Assembly: GCA_027064125.1 (NCBI GenBank)
Contig: JAMOQF010000065.1
Coordinates: 1 to 53,370, forward strand
Source of the DNA: Acidobacteriota bacterium
GTDB taxonomy: Bacteria; Acidobacteriota; JAAYUB01; JAMOQF01
Direction of reading: 5' to 3'
Length of the DNA stretch: 53,370 nucleotides
The notes beneath the pieces are model-generated. The model was not told the origin of the DNA and did not search any database. It worked only from the letters and a program-made list of their open reading frames with translations. A program made the translations under genes and the position numbers. The number at the start of each line of letters is the position of its first letter. Position 1 is the stretch's first letter. Positions 8,362-15,714 of the stretch are shown in pieces.

Positions 8362-10023
8362 ATGAGAGAAGAATATAGAGAGTGGTTGTTTAGACACAGA
8401 ATTTCAATTTTAATTTTTGCGGTAATAATAGGATTTTTCTTTAGAATTTATAATTTAAATTATGTAGGTTTTGCAGAAGATGAAGTCAATAAGATAAATG
8501 CTGTTGAGAAGTATTTAAAGGGTGATTTTACCCCAAATGCAGAACACCCAATGTTGATGAAGAATCTGATTCTTGTATCGGTTGTAGTTTCAAGGTATTA
8601 CAACGAAAATATTGCCCCTAAGTTAAATGTAAGAAAGATCCCCATAGAAGTTGCTGTTAGATTCCCCAATGTACTTTTTGGTGCTTTAACTGCAATTTGT
8701 ATATACCTACTTGCCTTTTCTTTCTTTGATATTGAAGTGGCGTTACTTTCTGCCCTTCTGTGGGCAACTGGAATAAATGCCATAATGATAAATAGGATTG
8801 CCAAAGAAGATACCCTGATGGTATTTTTTATCTTACTTGGATTTTATTTTCACAGGAGATTTAAAACTGCAAAACCTGAATTTAAGAGAAAATTTTATTA
8901 TCTTTCAGCGGCATCCTTTGGGGCAATGCTCAGTGCCAAATATTTTCCCCACTATCTGGGGTTAAATTTTCTTTTTTATGCCATTCATCGGAAGATAAAT
9001 CCTTCGGAATATATTGATGATCACTACACTTTTAAAGACCTTGTGAAGTATTTTGTGGTATTTAGCCTTGTATTTTTTGCTTTAAACCCTATGATCTTAA
9101 GTCCAGAGGTTCTAAAGTACATTATTTTTTATACCCATGAAGGAACTATGGTGCATCATGGCTATTACATGTTGAACCACCTCTATTTTAACGATGTTTC
9201 CAGGACTCCCTTTAACGGGACTCCATGGTATTTCTATCTTTTGTATATTTTTGTGAAATTTCCAACAATTATTTTAATTGCTTTAATCGTTGGGCTTGTG
9301 TTTTGTGTGAAGGATTGGAGAAAAGGTGGAAATTTTTTGATACTATTTCTTCTCTTTTTCTGGTTGGTCCCCTATTCCCTTTTTGGTGTGAAGTTTTGCA
9401 GGTATACATTGAGTTTACTTCCTCCCATATATATGGCAGCAGCCATCGGAGTGGCCAAAATTTTTGAAGCGGTTAAAAATTACGTGGATGAGGGTTTTTT
9501 AAATCTTCAGAAGGTAAAGATATCTTTTATCATTCCCATTTTATATGTAATTTTGCCCCTTACATCTTTAATTGTTTCAAATCCCTTCTATTCCCTATAT
9601 GTGAATTTTATAGGTGGTGGAAAGAAAAACATTGGTTATTTTTTCCCCCATGATGAATTTTATGACCTTGACCTCAGAGAAGCCATAAGAAGAACCGTTG
9701 AAATTGCTCCCACTGGTTCAGTTATAGCTGGTGAGACTCCCGCTGTTTTTGAATTTTACTTAAAAAAGTTTCACAGAGAAGATATGAAGGTTGTGGAACT
9801 ATCTGATAAAAATGGTGTGGTGGAGGAAAACAGGATTGTATTTGTTATACTTCAACCAGGTAGGATGTACTTTGAAAATTTACCTTTTTATAGACATTTA
9901 TGGGGGAAAAAGAATCCAGTTGTGACAGTAAAAGTTATGGGAAAAGATGCAATAAATATCTATAAAATTTCCGGAGAAGAATACATGAAATACGCTTCGG
10001 AAAGGGAATTCCCGGGGGATTAA
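8362..10023 (+). CDS. GT39/ArnT-like polytopic glycosyltransferase
   Basis: A 553-residue multi-span membrane protein of the dolichyl-phosphate-mannose/ArnT clan (PMT-2 type). The acidic catalytic loop after the first helix is visible as GFAEDEVNK (E39-D40-E41), followed by HPMLMK. About ten further hydrophobic helices and a periplasmic C-terminal domain of about 130 residues follow. Such enzymes move a sugar from undecaprenyl phosphate to an acceptor on the periplasmic side, for example lipid A or protein. It is first in a three-gene set with a YdjC-type deacetylase and a DPM1-like transferase, which suggests it plays the FlmK/ArnT role. The acceptor is inferred, not shown. Confidence 0.82.
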   Translation: MREEYREWLFRHRISILIFAVIIGFFFRIYNLNYVGFAEDEVNKINAVEKYLKGDFTPNAEHPMLMKNLILVSVVVSRYYNENIAPKLNVRKIPIEVAVRFPNVLFGALTAICIYLLAFSFFDIEVALLSALLWATGINAIMINRIAKEDTLMVFFILLGFYFHRRFKTAKPEFKRKFYYLSAASFGAMLSAKYFPHYLGLNFLFYAIHRKINPSEYIDDHYTFKDLVKYFVVFSLVFFALNPMILSPEVLKYIIFYTHEGTMVHHGYYMLNHLYFNDVSRTPFNGTPWYFYLLYIFVKFPTIILIALIVGLVFCVKDWRKGGNFLILFLLFFWLVPYSLFGVKFCRYTLSLLPPIYMAAAIGVAKIFEAVKNYVDEGFLNLQKVKISFIIPILYVILPLTSLIVSNPFYSLYVNFIGGGKKNIGYFFPHDEFYDLDLREAIRRTVEIAPTGSVIAGETPAVFEFYLKKFHREDMKVVELSDKNGVVEENRIVFVILQPGRMYFENLPFYRHLWGKKNPVVTVKVMGKDAINIYKISGEEYMKYASEREFPGD

Positions 10024-10031
10024 GTAATTCA

Positions 10032-10880
10032 ATGGAAAAATTTTTAATTGTAAATGGTGATGATTTTGGTTGTTGTAAAGGAGTAAATGAAGGGATAATA
10101 CTTGCCCATAAAAAGGGAATACTTTCAAGTACAACAATTTTAACTGGTGGGGAGGCTTTTTATGATGCGGTAAAACTGGCACGTGAAAATCCCAAACTCT
10201 CTGTGGGGTTGCATGTGTGTCTTTTAAAGTGTAAACCTACACTGCCTTTTGAGAAGATACCATCTCTTGTAGATGAAAAAAGTGGAAAATTTCATCCAAC
10301 ACTTACATCTTTTTTAAAGGCATATTCAATGGGGAAGATAGATAAGGAAGATATTTATAAGGAAGTAGAGGCTCAATTTGAAAAACTTTTTGACAGTGGA
10401 ATTACCCCCTCTCACTTTGATGCCCATAAGCACTCCTTTATATTTCCACCTGTGAGAAAAATAGTATTTGATGTGGCTGAAAAATTTGGAGTTAAAGTTG
10501 CGAGATTTCCCTTTGAAAGAAAAAAATATATCTATGGATTTTCTTCGCTGCCATTTTATTCTGTGGACGTTTTTAAATATTTATTTAAGAGGGATGTTGA
10601 AAAAAGAGGTTTTTTGACTCCTCAAAATTTTTTTGGGCTTGTAAAAACAGGTAAGTGGAGTAAAGAGATACTTTTTAGGATGATTGAAAATATGAGAGAA
10701 GGGATAAATGAACTTATGACGCATCCCGGAATATATGATGAGAGTCTGGAAAAAAATGAGACAAGGTTAAAAAAAGAAAGGGAAGTGGAGTTGAAATTAC
10801 TAATGAATGGGGAGATAATATCCTTTTTGGAGAAAAAAAATGTTAAAATAGTTTCTTATAGAATTTTTGAGGAGATTTAA
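10032..10880 (+). CDS. YdjC/ChbG/HpnK-family carbohydrate deacetylase (NaxD-like)
   Basis: A 282-residue YdjC-family deacetylase. The metal site is visible as VNGDDFG (D10, D11), VGLHVCL (H61) and HFDAHKHSF (H128, D130, H132), with MTHPG near residue 236. Members remove N-acetyl groups from chitobiose, hopanoid-linked sugars or, in Francisella NaxD, undecaprenyl-phosphate-GalNAc. Being sandwiched between a GT39 and a DPM1-like GT2 argues for a lipid-linked amino sugar as substrate. The start is 9 bases after the upstream stop and has no strong ribosome site, so coupling is likely. HpnK-type activity on hopanoids is the main alternative, but no hopanoid genes are present. Confidence 0.86.
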   Translation: MEKFLIVNGDDFGCCKGVNEGIILAHKKGILSSTTILTGGEAFYDAVKLARENPKLSVGLHVCLLKCKPTLPFEKIPSLVDEKSGKFHPTLTSFLKAYSMGKIDKEDIYKEVEAQFEKLFDSGITPSHFDAHKHSFIFPPVRKIVFDVAEKFGVKVARFPFERKKYIYGFSSLPFYSVDVFKYLFKRDVEKRGFLTPQNFFGLVKTGKWSKEILFRMIENMREGINELMTHPGIYDESLEKNETRLKKEREVELKLLMNGEIISFLEKKNVKIVSYRIFEEI

Positions 10881-10881
10881 A

Positions 10882-11883
10882 TTGCTTACAGATAAAAAAA
10901 TTTCAATAGTTGTTCCTTTTCACAATGAAGAGGAAAATGTCCCCATATTGTATGGTGAAATTGTGGAGGTTATGAAAGAAGTCTCTCCAAATTATGAGAT
11001 GGTCTTTGTAGATGACAAGAGTACCGATAATACGGTAAATGTGATAAAAGATATAATAGAGAAGGATGAAAGGGTTAAACTTGTTAAATTGAGGAGAAAT
11101 TTTGGACAGACAGGGGCCCTTGCCGCTGGTTTTGACTATGCAACAGGGGAAATAATTATTTCCATGGATGGGGATTTACAGCATGATCCTTCAGATATTC
11201 CAAATTTACTTAAGTATGTTCTTGATGGATATGATATTGCTTCAGGCTGGAGAAAGAATAGAATAGATCCCTTTTTATCCAGGAAACTTCCCTCCAAAAT
11301 TGCCAACTGGATAATGGCTAAATTTTCAGGGGTTGAACTTCACGATTTTGGTACAACCTTTAAAGCCTATAAAAGTGAAGTTATTTCAAATGTAAGACTG
11401 TATGGGGAATTACATAGATTTATTCCTGCACTTGCGACTCTCTATGGGGCTGAAATAATTGAGGTACCAATTAAAAACAGAAAGAGGAAGTATGGGAAAT
11501 CACATTACAACATAATGAGGACCTTCAGGGTGATTTTTGATCTCTTCACAATAAGGTTTCTTATCAAATATATTACAAGGCCATTGCACTTTTTTGGGCT
11601 TCCCGGACTTTTCTGTATTTTTTCCGGGGGTGGGATAGGAACTTTTCTTCTCATAAAAAAAATTGTAACTCATGGGGATATTTTTGCTATTCATGGACCG
11701 CTTCTAATACTTGCAATTCTTTTAATACTTGCTGGAATACAACTTTTCAGTATAGGTCTGTTAGGAGAAATGCTTACAAGAACCTATTTTGAATCAAGTG
11801 ATAAAAGGATCTACACGGTACATGAGATAATAACCAGGGAAAAAATTTTAAAGGAAAAAAGTTCAAAAAAAATTGAAAATTAG
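10882..11883 (+). CDS. DPM1/GtrB-like family 2 glycosyltransferase with two C-terminal helices
   Basis: A 333-residue polyprenyl-phosphate glycosyltransferase. The GT-A fold is shown by SIVVPFHNEEENV, FVDDKSTDNT, RRNFGQTGALAAG and SMDGDLQHDP (DxD-type metal site). Two hydrophobic helices follow near residues 230-290, as in GtrB, ArnC and FlmF2. It would charge undecaprenyl phosphate with a sugar at the inner face of the membrane. The start is taken as TTG at 10882, seven bases after GAGGAG; a TTG at 10867 would overlap that site. The gene overlaps nothing but starts one base after the deacetylase stop, consistent with one operon. Confidence 0.85.
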   Translation: MLTDKKISIVVPFHNEEENVPILYGEIVEVMKEVSPNYEMVFVDDKSTDNTVNVIKDIIEKDERVKLVKLRRNFGQTGALAAGFDYATGEIIISMDGDLQHDPSDIPNLLKYVLDGYDIASGWRKNRIDPFLSRKLPSKIANWIMAKFSGVELHDFGTTFKAYKSEVISNVRLYGELHRFIPALATLYGAEIIEVPIKNRKRKYGKSHYNIMRTFRVIFDLFTIRFLIKYITRPLHFFGLPGLFCIFSGGGIGTFLLIKKIVTHGDIFAIHGPLLILAILLILAGIQLFSIGLLGEMLTRTYFESSDKRIYTVHEIITREKILKEKSSKKIEN

Positions 11884-11891
11884 TGTATAAT
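11862..11891 (+). promoter_or_regulatory. putative sigma-70 promoter of pseudopilin gene
   Basis: TTCAAA (11862-11867) and a perfect TATAAT (11886-11891) are separated by 18 bp and overlap the end of the glycosyltransferase gene. GGAG upstream of the ATG at 11924 provides the ribosome site. Confidence 0.5.
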
Positions 11892-11923
11892 TTAAATGTA
11901 TAAATTTATAAGGAGTAAGAGAG

Positions 11924-12514
11924 ATGAAAATCTCAGAAAAAGGCTTTTCAGTTTCAGAGGCTTTAATTGTGGTGATAATTATAGGTATTTTGGCAGTTGT
12001 TGGAATACCCATATTTAATTCCAGTTTAAATGCGTCGAAATTGAAAGCAGGAAGCGCTATTTTAAGTAGTGCCCTTTCATATGCGAAGATGGGAGCCACT
12101 AAAAATAACTGTTATTACTTTGTGATTTTTGAAAAGACAGGGGATAAGTATAACAAAATAGTGATATATAGGGACACCAATTCCAATTTTATAGGAGATC
12201 CAGATGATAAGACTGTATATGATTCCCAGAGTGAAACTTATGTAGAATCAGATCCTGTAGAAAGGGTATTGACTTTACCAGAGGGTCTGGAATTTGTGTT
12301 ACATGGAAGCCATTGTTATTTAAGACCTTATAGTTTTTTGCCTTCAAATATTAAGGCTATTATTTTTAAGCCGGATGGTACACTTTTACCTGCAGATCCT
12401 GCGAGGCAGTCAACAGTTGGTATTAAAATTTCAGATACAACTACAATTTCCAATGATACCCTTGCAAGATACTTGATTACAAACATTGGAGTGGCTGAGT
12501 ATCATCCTTTTTAA
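11924..12514 (+). CDS. type II/IV pseudopilin (GspH/FimT-like)
   Basis: A 196-residue protein with a class III signal: a short basic leader ending KG followed by FSVSEALIVVIII, so prepilin peptidase would cut after G7 and leave Phe at +1 and Glu at +5. The following hydrophobic helix and a larger C-terminal domain with two cysteines (NNCYY, SHCYL) fit GspH/FimT minor pilins. No other pilus or type II secretion gene is nearby, so it is an orphan here and its assembly system must be elsewhere. It has its own probable promoter. Confidence 0.8.
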   Translation: MKISEKGFSVSEALIVVIIIGILAVVGIPIFNSSLNASKLKAGSAILSSALSYAKMGATKNNCYYFVIFEKTGDKYNKIVIYRDTNSNFIGDPDDKTVYDSQSETYVESDPVERVLTLPEGLEFVLHGSHCYLRPYSFLPSNIKAIIFKPDGTLLPADPARQSTVGIKISDTTTISNDTLARYLITNIGVAEYHPF

Positions 12515-12883
12515 TTTGGTGATTGTTTTACTTAAAATGTGCTTTAGGCCTCTTTCAGTAAAAGGTTGAATAAAAAAGTGCTATAGGTAACAATTTATCC
12601 GATATGTGGAATGAGGGCTGGATTTTAAACTGAATTATGGGGTTATCATTTTCTATATTTCCTTTTCCTTTAGTTTCAACTTATTTTGGTGGTTGAGCGT
12701 AGTAAAAGAGTTTAGGTGGGAAAATCTGCAAAAAAGATTGAAAGTTAATAGTTGAGTAAAAGATTTTTTGCCTGACACCTTTGATTTTTATTTTATTTTG
12801 CCTGGCACCTTTTTCACTATCTCACCACATGATTTTTGGTATGGGAATAATCCTTATAATGAATTCTATAAGGGCAGCGTAGT
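12515..12883. other. intergenic region with two REP-like words
   Basis: About 370 bases between the pseudopilin and the end of mnmA. TGCCTGACACC at 12769-12779 and TGCCTGGCACC at 12799-12809 repeat the order and orientation of the pair at 15-61, with similar T-rich spacing. No gene or clear terminator is seen. Confidence 0.6.
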
Positions 12884-13885
12884 TCACTTTATTATTCCTC
12901 CCCCAATCAGGTCACCTTCGGGAGTGTAAAACACGGCACTCTGTCCTGGTGTGATGGATAGTTGTGGGTCAAGGAATTTAACCACACAAATTTTATTTTG
13001 CACCCTCACCTTTCCCCTTTTTTCTTTAAATTGTGATCTTATTTTTATGAAGCAATTAAATTCTTCTGGTGGGTTTTCCCACAATATCCAGTTGCAGCAT
13101 GAGACCTCGAATTCACTTTTTAAAAGATCTGCCTTATCCCCTAAAATTACGCTATTTTTTTGTCCATCTATCTTTACTACATAAAGTGGCTTTCCAAGGG
13201 AGACTCCAAGTCCCCTCCTTTGCCCAATTGTATAATTCCATATGCCGTTATGTTTTCCCACTGTCTTTCCTTCATATATTATTTCCCCTTCTTTTTCTGG
13301 AATCCCCCTTTTTTTTAAAAACTCTCTATAATCACTTGTTACAAAACATATTTCCTGGCTTTCGCTATATCCTGCCTCTTTACTTTTTACTGTTTTTCCA
13401 AGCGGGAAAAGAGTTTTAGATAAAATTTCCTGGGGCAATCTGTAAAGAAAATAACTTTGATCCTTTTTTTCATAAAATGCCTTTCTTATCACATATCTTT
13501 TTTCCTTTAGATTAAAATAGATATCTGCAAAATGACCTGTCGCAATAAATTTTATTCCAAGTTTTTTTGAATACTCATTTAAGTGGTGAAATTTAATTTT
13601 TTCATTGCAATAAATACATGGGGATGGGGTTTTTCCAGAGAGATACTCTCTTATAAAATATTTTTTTATCTTTTCCTCAAATACATTGCTTACATCAATT
13701 ATTTCATGTTTAATTTCCTCTTTTTTACAAATTTTCTTTGCCCTTTCAAGATTTTTTCTGTCCATTTCTGAGTAGTTGTTAAAGATCATTGTAAGGGCTA
13801 TAACCTCAAAATTTGCCTCTTTTAGGATTTTAAGTGCAAGTTGACTGTCCTTTCCACCGCTTAGTCCAAGTAAAACTTTTTCCAT
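12884..13885 (-). CDS. mnmA: tRNA-specific 2-thiouridylase MnmA
   Basis: A 333-residue MnmA, which adds the 2-thio group to wobble uridine 34 of Lys, Glu and Gln tRNAs. The PP-loop is SGGKDS (9-14), with Lys where Val is usual. The two catalytic cysteines are C90 in TPSPCIYCN and C180 in SQEICF. GHFADI, the GQRRGLGVSLG block and the C-terminal FYTPEGDLIGGG segment are all present, so it is complete though about 30 residues shorter than E. coli MnmA. It is divergent from hemD, with about 54 bases between the two starts. Confidence 0.93.
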   Translation of the reverse strand: MEKVLLGLSGGKDSQLALKILKEANFEVIALTMIFNNYSEMDRKNLERAKKICKKEEIKHEIIDVSNVFEEKIKKYFIREYLSGKTPSPCIYCNEKIKFHHLNEYSKKLGIKFIATGHFADIYFNLKEKRYVIRKAFYEKKDQSYFLYRLPQEILSKTLFPLGKTVKSKEAGYSESQEICFVTSDYREFLKKRGIPEKEGEIIYEGKTVGKHNGIWNYTIGQRRGLGVSLGKPLYVVKIDGQKNSVILGDKADLLKSEFEVSCCNWILWENPPEEFNCFIKIRSQFKEKRGKVRVQNKICVVKFLDPQLSITPGQSAVFYTPEGDLIGGGIIK

Positions 13886-13905
13886 TTTTTTGAATCAAAA
13901 TTCCT

Positions 13906-13934
13906 TTGAATTTTAAAATTCATTTTACTAAACT
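13906..13934 (+). promoter_or_regulatory. putative promoter of hemD, near-leaderless
   Basis: TTGAAT (13906-13911) and TAAACT (13929-13934) are 17 bp apart. The ATG of hemD begins only 5 bases after the -10 and has no Shine-Dalgarno, so the transcript would be leaderless. Confidence 0.4.
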
Positions 13935-13939
13935 ACACT

Positions 13940-14686
13940 ATGGCATTGAAAGGGAAAAAAGTTGTAATTACAAGGGATATTGAAGGTGGAAGGGAATTTT
14001 CTAAAATGGTATCCAGTAAAGGGGGGATTCCCATTTTATTTCCAGTAATAGAGTTTAAAGAGAATTTTTCGGAAGATAAAGTTTTCTTAAATGAGATATC
14101 CACCTTTGACATTTTTATCTTTCCCTCTAAAAATAGTGTGAAATATTTTTTCAATAAGATCCTGCCTGAAAAAATTTTTAAAAAAAGGATTTTTGCGGTG
14201 GGTAATAGGACCAGGAAAGAACTTCTTATGAGGGGTTTGTCAGTGGAGGAACTGCCTGAAGAATATACCGGTAGTAGTCTTTCCAGTAAAATAAGGGAAA
14301 CATCGGATTTAAAGGGTAAAAAAATTTTAATACCTTCTTCAAATATTGCCAGAAGAGAAAATTATTATGTTCTGGAAAAAAGTGGGGGTAGGTTATATTT
14401 CTGGACGGTTTACTTGAACTTAAAGAAAAAATTTAATCATGAAGAGGTAGAAGATGTTTTAAATTCACACTACATAACATTTTTTTCTCCTTCCGCCGTG
14501 AGCAACTTTTTTGAAATTGTGAAACCGGAAAAATTCAAAGGGGAAAAAGCTCCCAGATTGGTTTCAATAGGTCCCACCACTTCAAAGAAATTGAGGGATA
14601 TTGGAATTTATGAATTTTTACAGGCAAGGGTTTACAATTCTGGGGGGGTGATTGCCATTATGGAGGAAGACTCTGTCTCTTTTTGA
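13940..14686 (+). CDS. hemD: uroporphyrinogen-III synthase
   Basis: A 248-residue HemD-family protein that would cyclise hydroxymethylbilane to uroporphyrinogen III. It shows the two-lobed pattern of the family: N-terminal GKKVVITRDIEGG, an FPSKNSVKYFF segment, AVGNRTRKEL, KKILIPSSNIARRE in the second half, TFFSPSAVSNFF and VSIGPTTSKKL near the end. HemD is poorly conserved in general and these segments are the best diagnostics. No other haem gene is adjacent. The last codons lie within the palindrome at 14673-14691. Confidence 0.85.
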   Translation: MALKGKKVVITRDIEGGREFSKMVSSKGGIPILFPVIEFKENFSEDKVFLNEISTFDIFIFPSKNSVKYFFNKILPEKIFKKRIFAVGNRTRKELLMRGLSVEELPEEYTGSSLSSKIRETSDLKGKKILIPSSNIARRENYYVLEKSGGRLYFWTVYLNLKKKFNHEEVEDVLNSHYITFFSPSAVSNFFEIVKPEKFKGEKAPRLVSIGPTTSKKLRDIGIYEFLQARVYNSGGVIAIMEEDSVSF

Positions 14687-14691
14687 GACAG
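14673..14691 (+). promoter_or_regulatory. palindrome, possible enhancer-binding site or hairpin
   Basis: CTGTCTC and GAGACAG flank five T residues and overlap the hemD stop. The half-site TGAGACA recurs at 14714-14720 inside a second small palindrome (AAATG-AGA-CATTT). Both lie about 50-95 bases upstream of a sigma-54 promoter, where bacterial enhancer-binding proteins usually bind. A weak terminator for hemD is the alternative. Confidence 0.5.
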
Positions 14692-14738
14692 TAAAATATT
14701 TAAAGTCTTAAAATGAGACATTTATTTCCTCAAAAAGA

Positions 14739-14755
14739 TTGGCATTATGTTTGCT
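14739..14755 (+). promoter_or_regulatory. sigma-54 (RpoN) promoter
   Basis: TTGGCATTATGTTTGCT matches the -24/-12 consensus YTGGCAC-N5-TTGCW, with GG and GC exactly 10 bases apart; the deviations are T for the final C of the -24 box and T for the following G. Transcription would start near 14766, leaving a 15-base leader that carries GAGG before the ATG at 14781. Confidence 0.72.
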
Positions 14756-14780
14756 TAAATATAGTGTTGAGAGGTAGAAG

Positions 14781-15134
14781 ATGAAGGCTGCAGTTATTAC
14801 AAATAATGGGCATGTGGCGGTTAATTTTGATTGCGGGAGTGAGGTGGTAATTTTTAGTTGCGGTGGTGATATTTTAAGGTTTGAAAAGCCCTGGCAACTT
14901 GGGGAATTACTTGAACTTTTAGATTCGCATGGGGTGGAAGTTTTAATATGTGGTGGGATAAAGAAAATGGATTATAGATTTTTTGTTCTGAATGGTATTG
15001 AAGTCATTCCCTGGGTGCGGGGAAGTGAAGAAGAAGTGATTGATGGCTTTTGTGGCGGCTTTTTAAATTCTCCTTCATATTTTATGCCTGGTTGTTTCAG
15101 GCATAGAAGGGGTAGGAGATGGAGAAAATTTTAA
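14781..15134 (+). CDS. NifX/NifB-type dinitrogenase iron-molybdenum cofactor-binding family protein
   Basis: A 117-residue small protein of the NifX/NafY/MTH1175-like family (Nitro_FeMo-Co domain). The N-terminal KAAVITNNGHVAVNFDCG, central LICGGIKKMDYRFF and VIPWVRGSEEEVIDGF match the ribonuclease-H-like cofactor-binding fold. Outside nitrogenase clusters these proteins are thought to bind metal-sulfur cofactors or iron-sulfur clusters. A C-terminal Phe/Cys/Arg-rich tail (CFRHRRGRRWRKF) is unusual. It is first in a three-gene unit with a DUF5320-like and a zinc-ribbon protein, downstream of a sigma-54 promoter. No nif structural gene is present. Confidence 0.82.
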   Translation: MKAAVITNNGHVAVNFDCGSEVVIFSCGGDILRFEKPWQLGELLELLDSHGVEVLICGGIKKMDYRFFVLNGIEVIPWVRGSEEEVIDGFCGGFLNSPSYFMPGCFRHRRGRRWRKF

Positions 15135-15158
15135 AAATTTATAAATAGGAGGTGAACT

Positions 15159-15500
15159 ATGCCATTTGGTGATAGGACAGGTCCACTTGGAGAAGGACCA
15201 ATGACTGGAAGAAGGGCTGGTTTTTGTACAGGTAATGGTGTTCCCGGGTATATGAATCCCTGGGGAAGAGGATTTGGAAGGGGCTTTTTTGGAAGAGGAA
15301 GAGGATTTTTCGGAAGGGGGAGAGGATTCAGACACATGTTTTATTTAACGGGTGTGCCTGGATGGGCAAGATATGGGTATGTTCCTTATGAAACGGCAGA
15401 TGAAAAGAAACTTCTGGAAAATGAGGCAAAGGCCCTTGAGGAGGAATTGAAGTTGATTAAAAACAGGCTTGAAAAACTTGAAAAGGAGGAAGAAAAATGA
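15159..15500 (+). CDS. DUF5320-like Gly/Arg/Phe-rich protein
   Basis: A 113-residue protein starting with the DUF5320 signature (PFGDRTGPLGEGPMTGRRAG), then a Gly-Arg-Phe repeat region (GRGFFGRGRG repeated, residues 30-55), then a C-terminal coiled coil of about 35 residues (ETADEKKLLENEAKALEEEL onward). Families with this N-terminus are habitually found beside NifX-like genes. The function is unknown; the charged Gly-Arg segment could bind nucleic acid or a partner protein. AGGAGG lies 6 bases before the ATG. It overlaps the next gene by ATGA. Confidence 0.8.
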   Translation: MPFGDRTGPLGEGPMTGRRAGFCTGNGVPGYMNPWGRGFGRGFFGRGRGFFGRGRGFRHMFYLTGVPGWARYGYVPYETADEKKLLENEAKALEEELKLIKNRLEKLEKEEEK

Positions 15501-15700
15501 TAGGCGGAAGAGGACAGGGCAGTGGAAGTGGAAGAGGACTTGGAAAAGGTGGCGGAAGAGGCAGAATGGGCGGATTTGGACTTGGCCCCGGTGGGTTTTG
15601 TGTGTGCCCCAATTGTGGGGAAAAGGTAAAACATGTACAGGGAACCCCCTGTAATGCAATGAAATGTCCAAAATGTGGAACGGTAATGACAAGGGGATAG
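15497..15700 (+). CDS. small Gly-rich zinc-ribbon protein
   Basis: A 67-residue protein with a Gly/Arg-rich first half and a four-cysteine zinc ribbon in the second half: CPNCGEK (residues about 37-43) and CPKCGTVMTRG at the C-terminus, with an additional CVC and a PCN between them. It is translationally coupled to the DUF5320-like gene by a 4-base overlap. Similar small ribbons accompany NifX-like/DUF5320 genes in anaerobic bacteria. A role in metal-cofactor handling or regulation is a guess from context. Confidence 0.78.
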   Translation: MIGGRGQGSGSGRGLGKGGGRGRMGGFGLGPGGFCVCPNCGEKVKHVQGTPCNAMKCPKCGTVMTRG

Positions 15701-15714
15701 GGATGCCTATCCCC
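15693..15714. terminator. bidirectional terminator hairpin
   Basis: GGGGATAGG (15693-15701) pairs with CCTATCCCC (15706-15714) around a 4-base loop. It covers the stop codons of the convergent zinc-ribbon and uvrB genes. The flanking T-tracts are poor, so it may act with the help of other factors. Confidence 0.6.

Noticed and set aside
14673-14691. Simple hemD terminator
   Set aside because: The stem is 7 bp, has no T-tract after it, overlaps the coding end, and its half-site recurs before a sigma-54 promoter; kept as a possible regulatory palindrome instead.
15075-15634. Several long reverse frames opposite the DUF5320-like and zinc-ribbon genes
   Set aside because: They are Ser/Pro-rich shadows of the Gly/Arg-rich coding repeats, without ribosome sites.
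14781-15700. Nitrogenase accessory cluster
   Set aside because: The NifX-like domain is widespread outside nitrogen fixation and no nifHDKENB gene is in the window.
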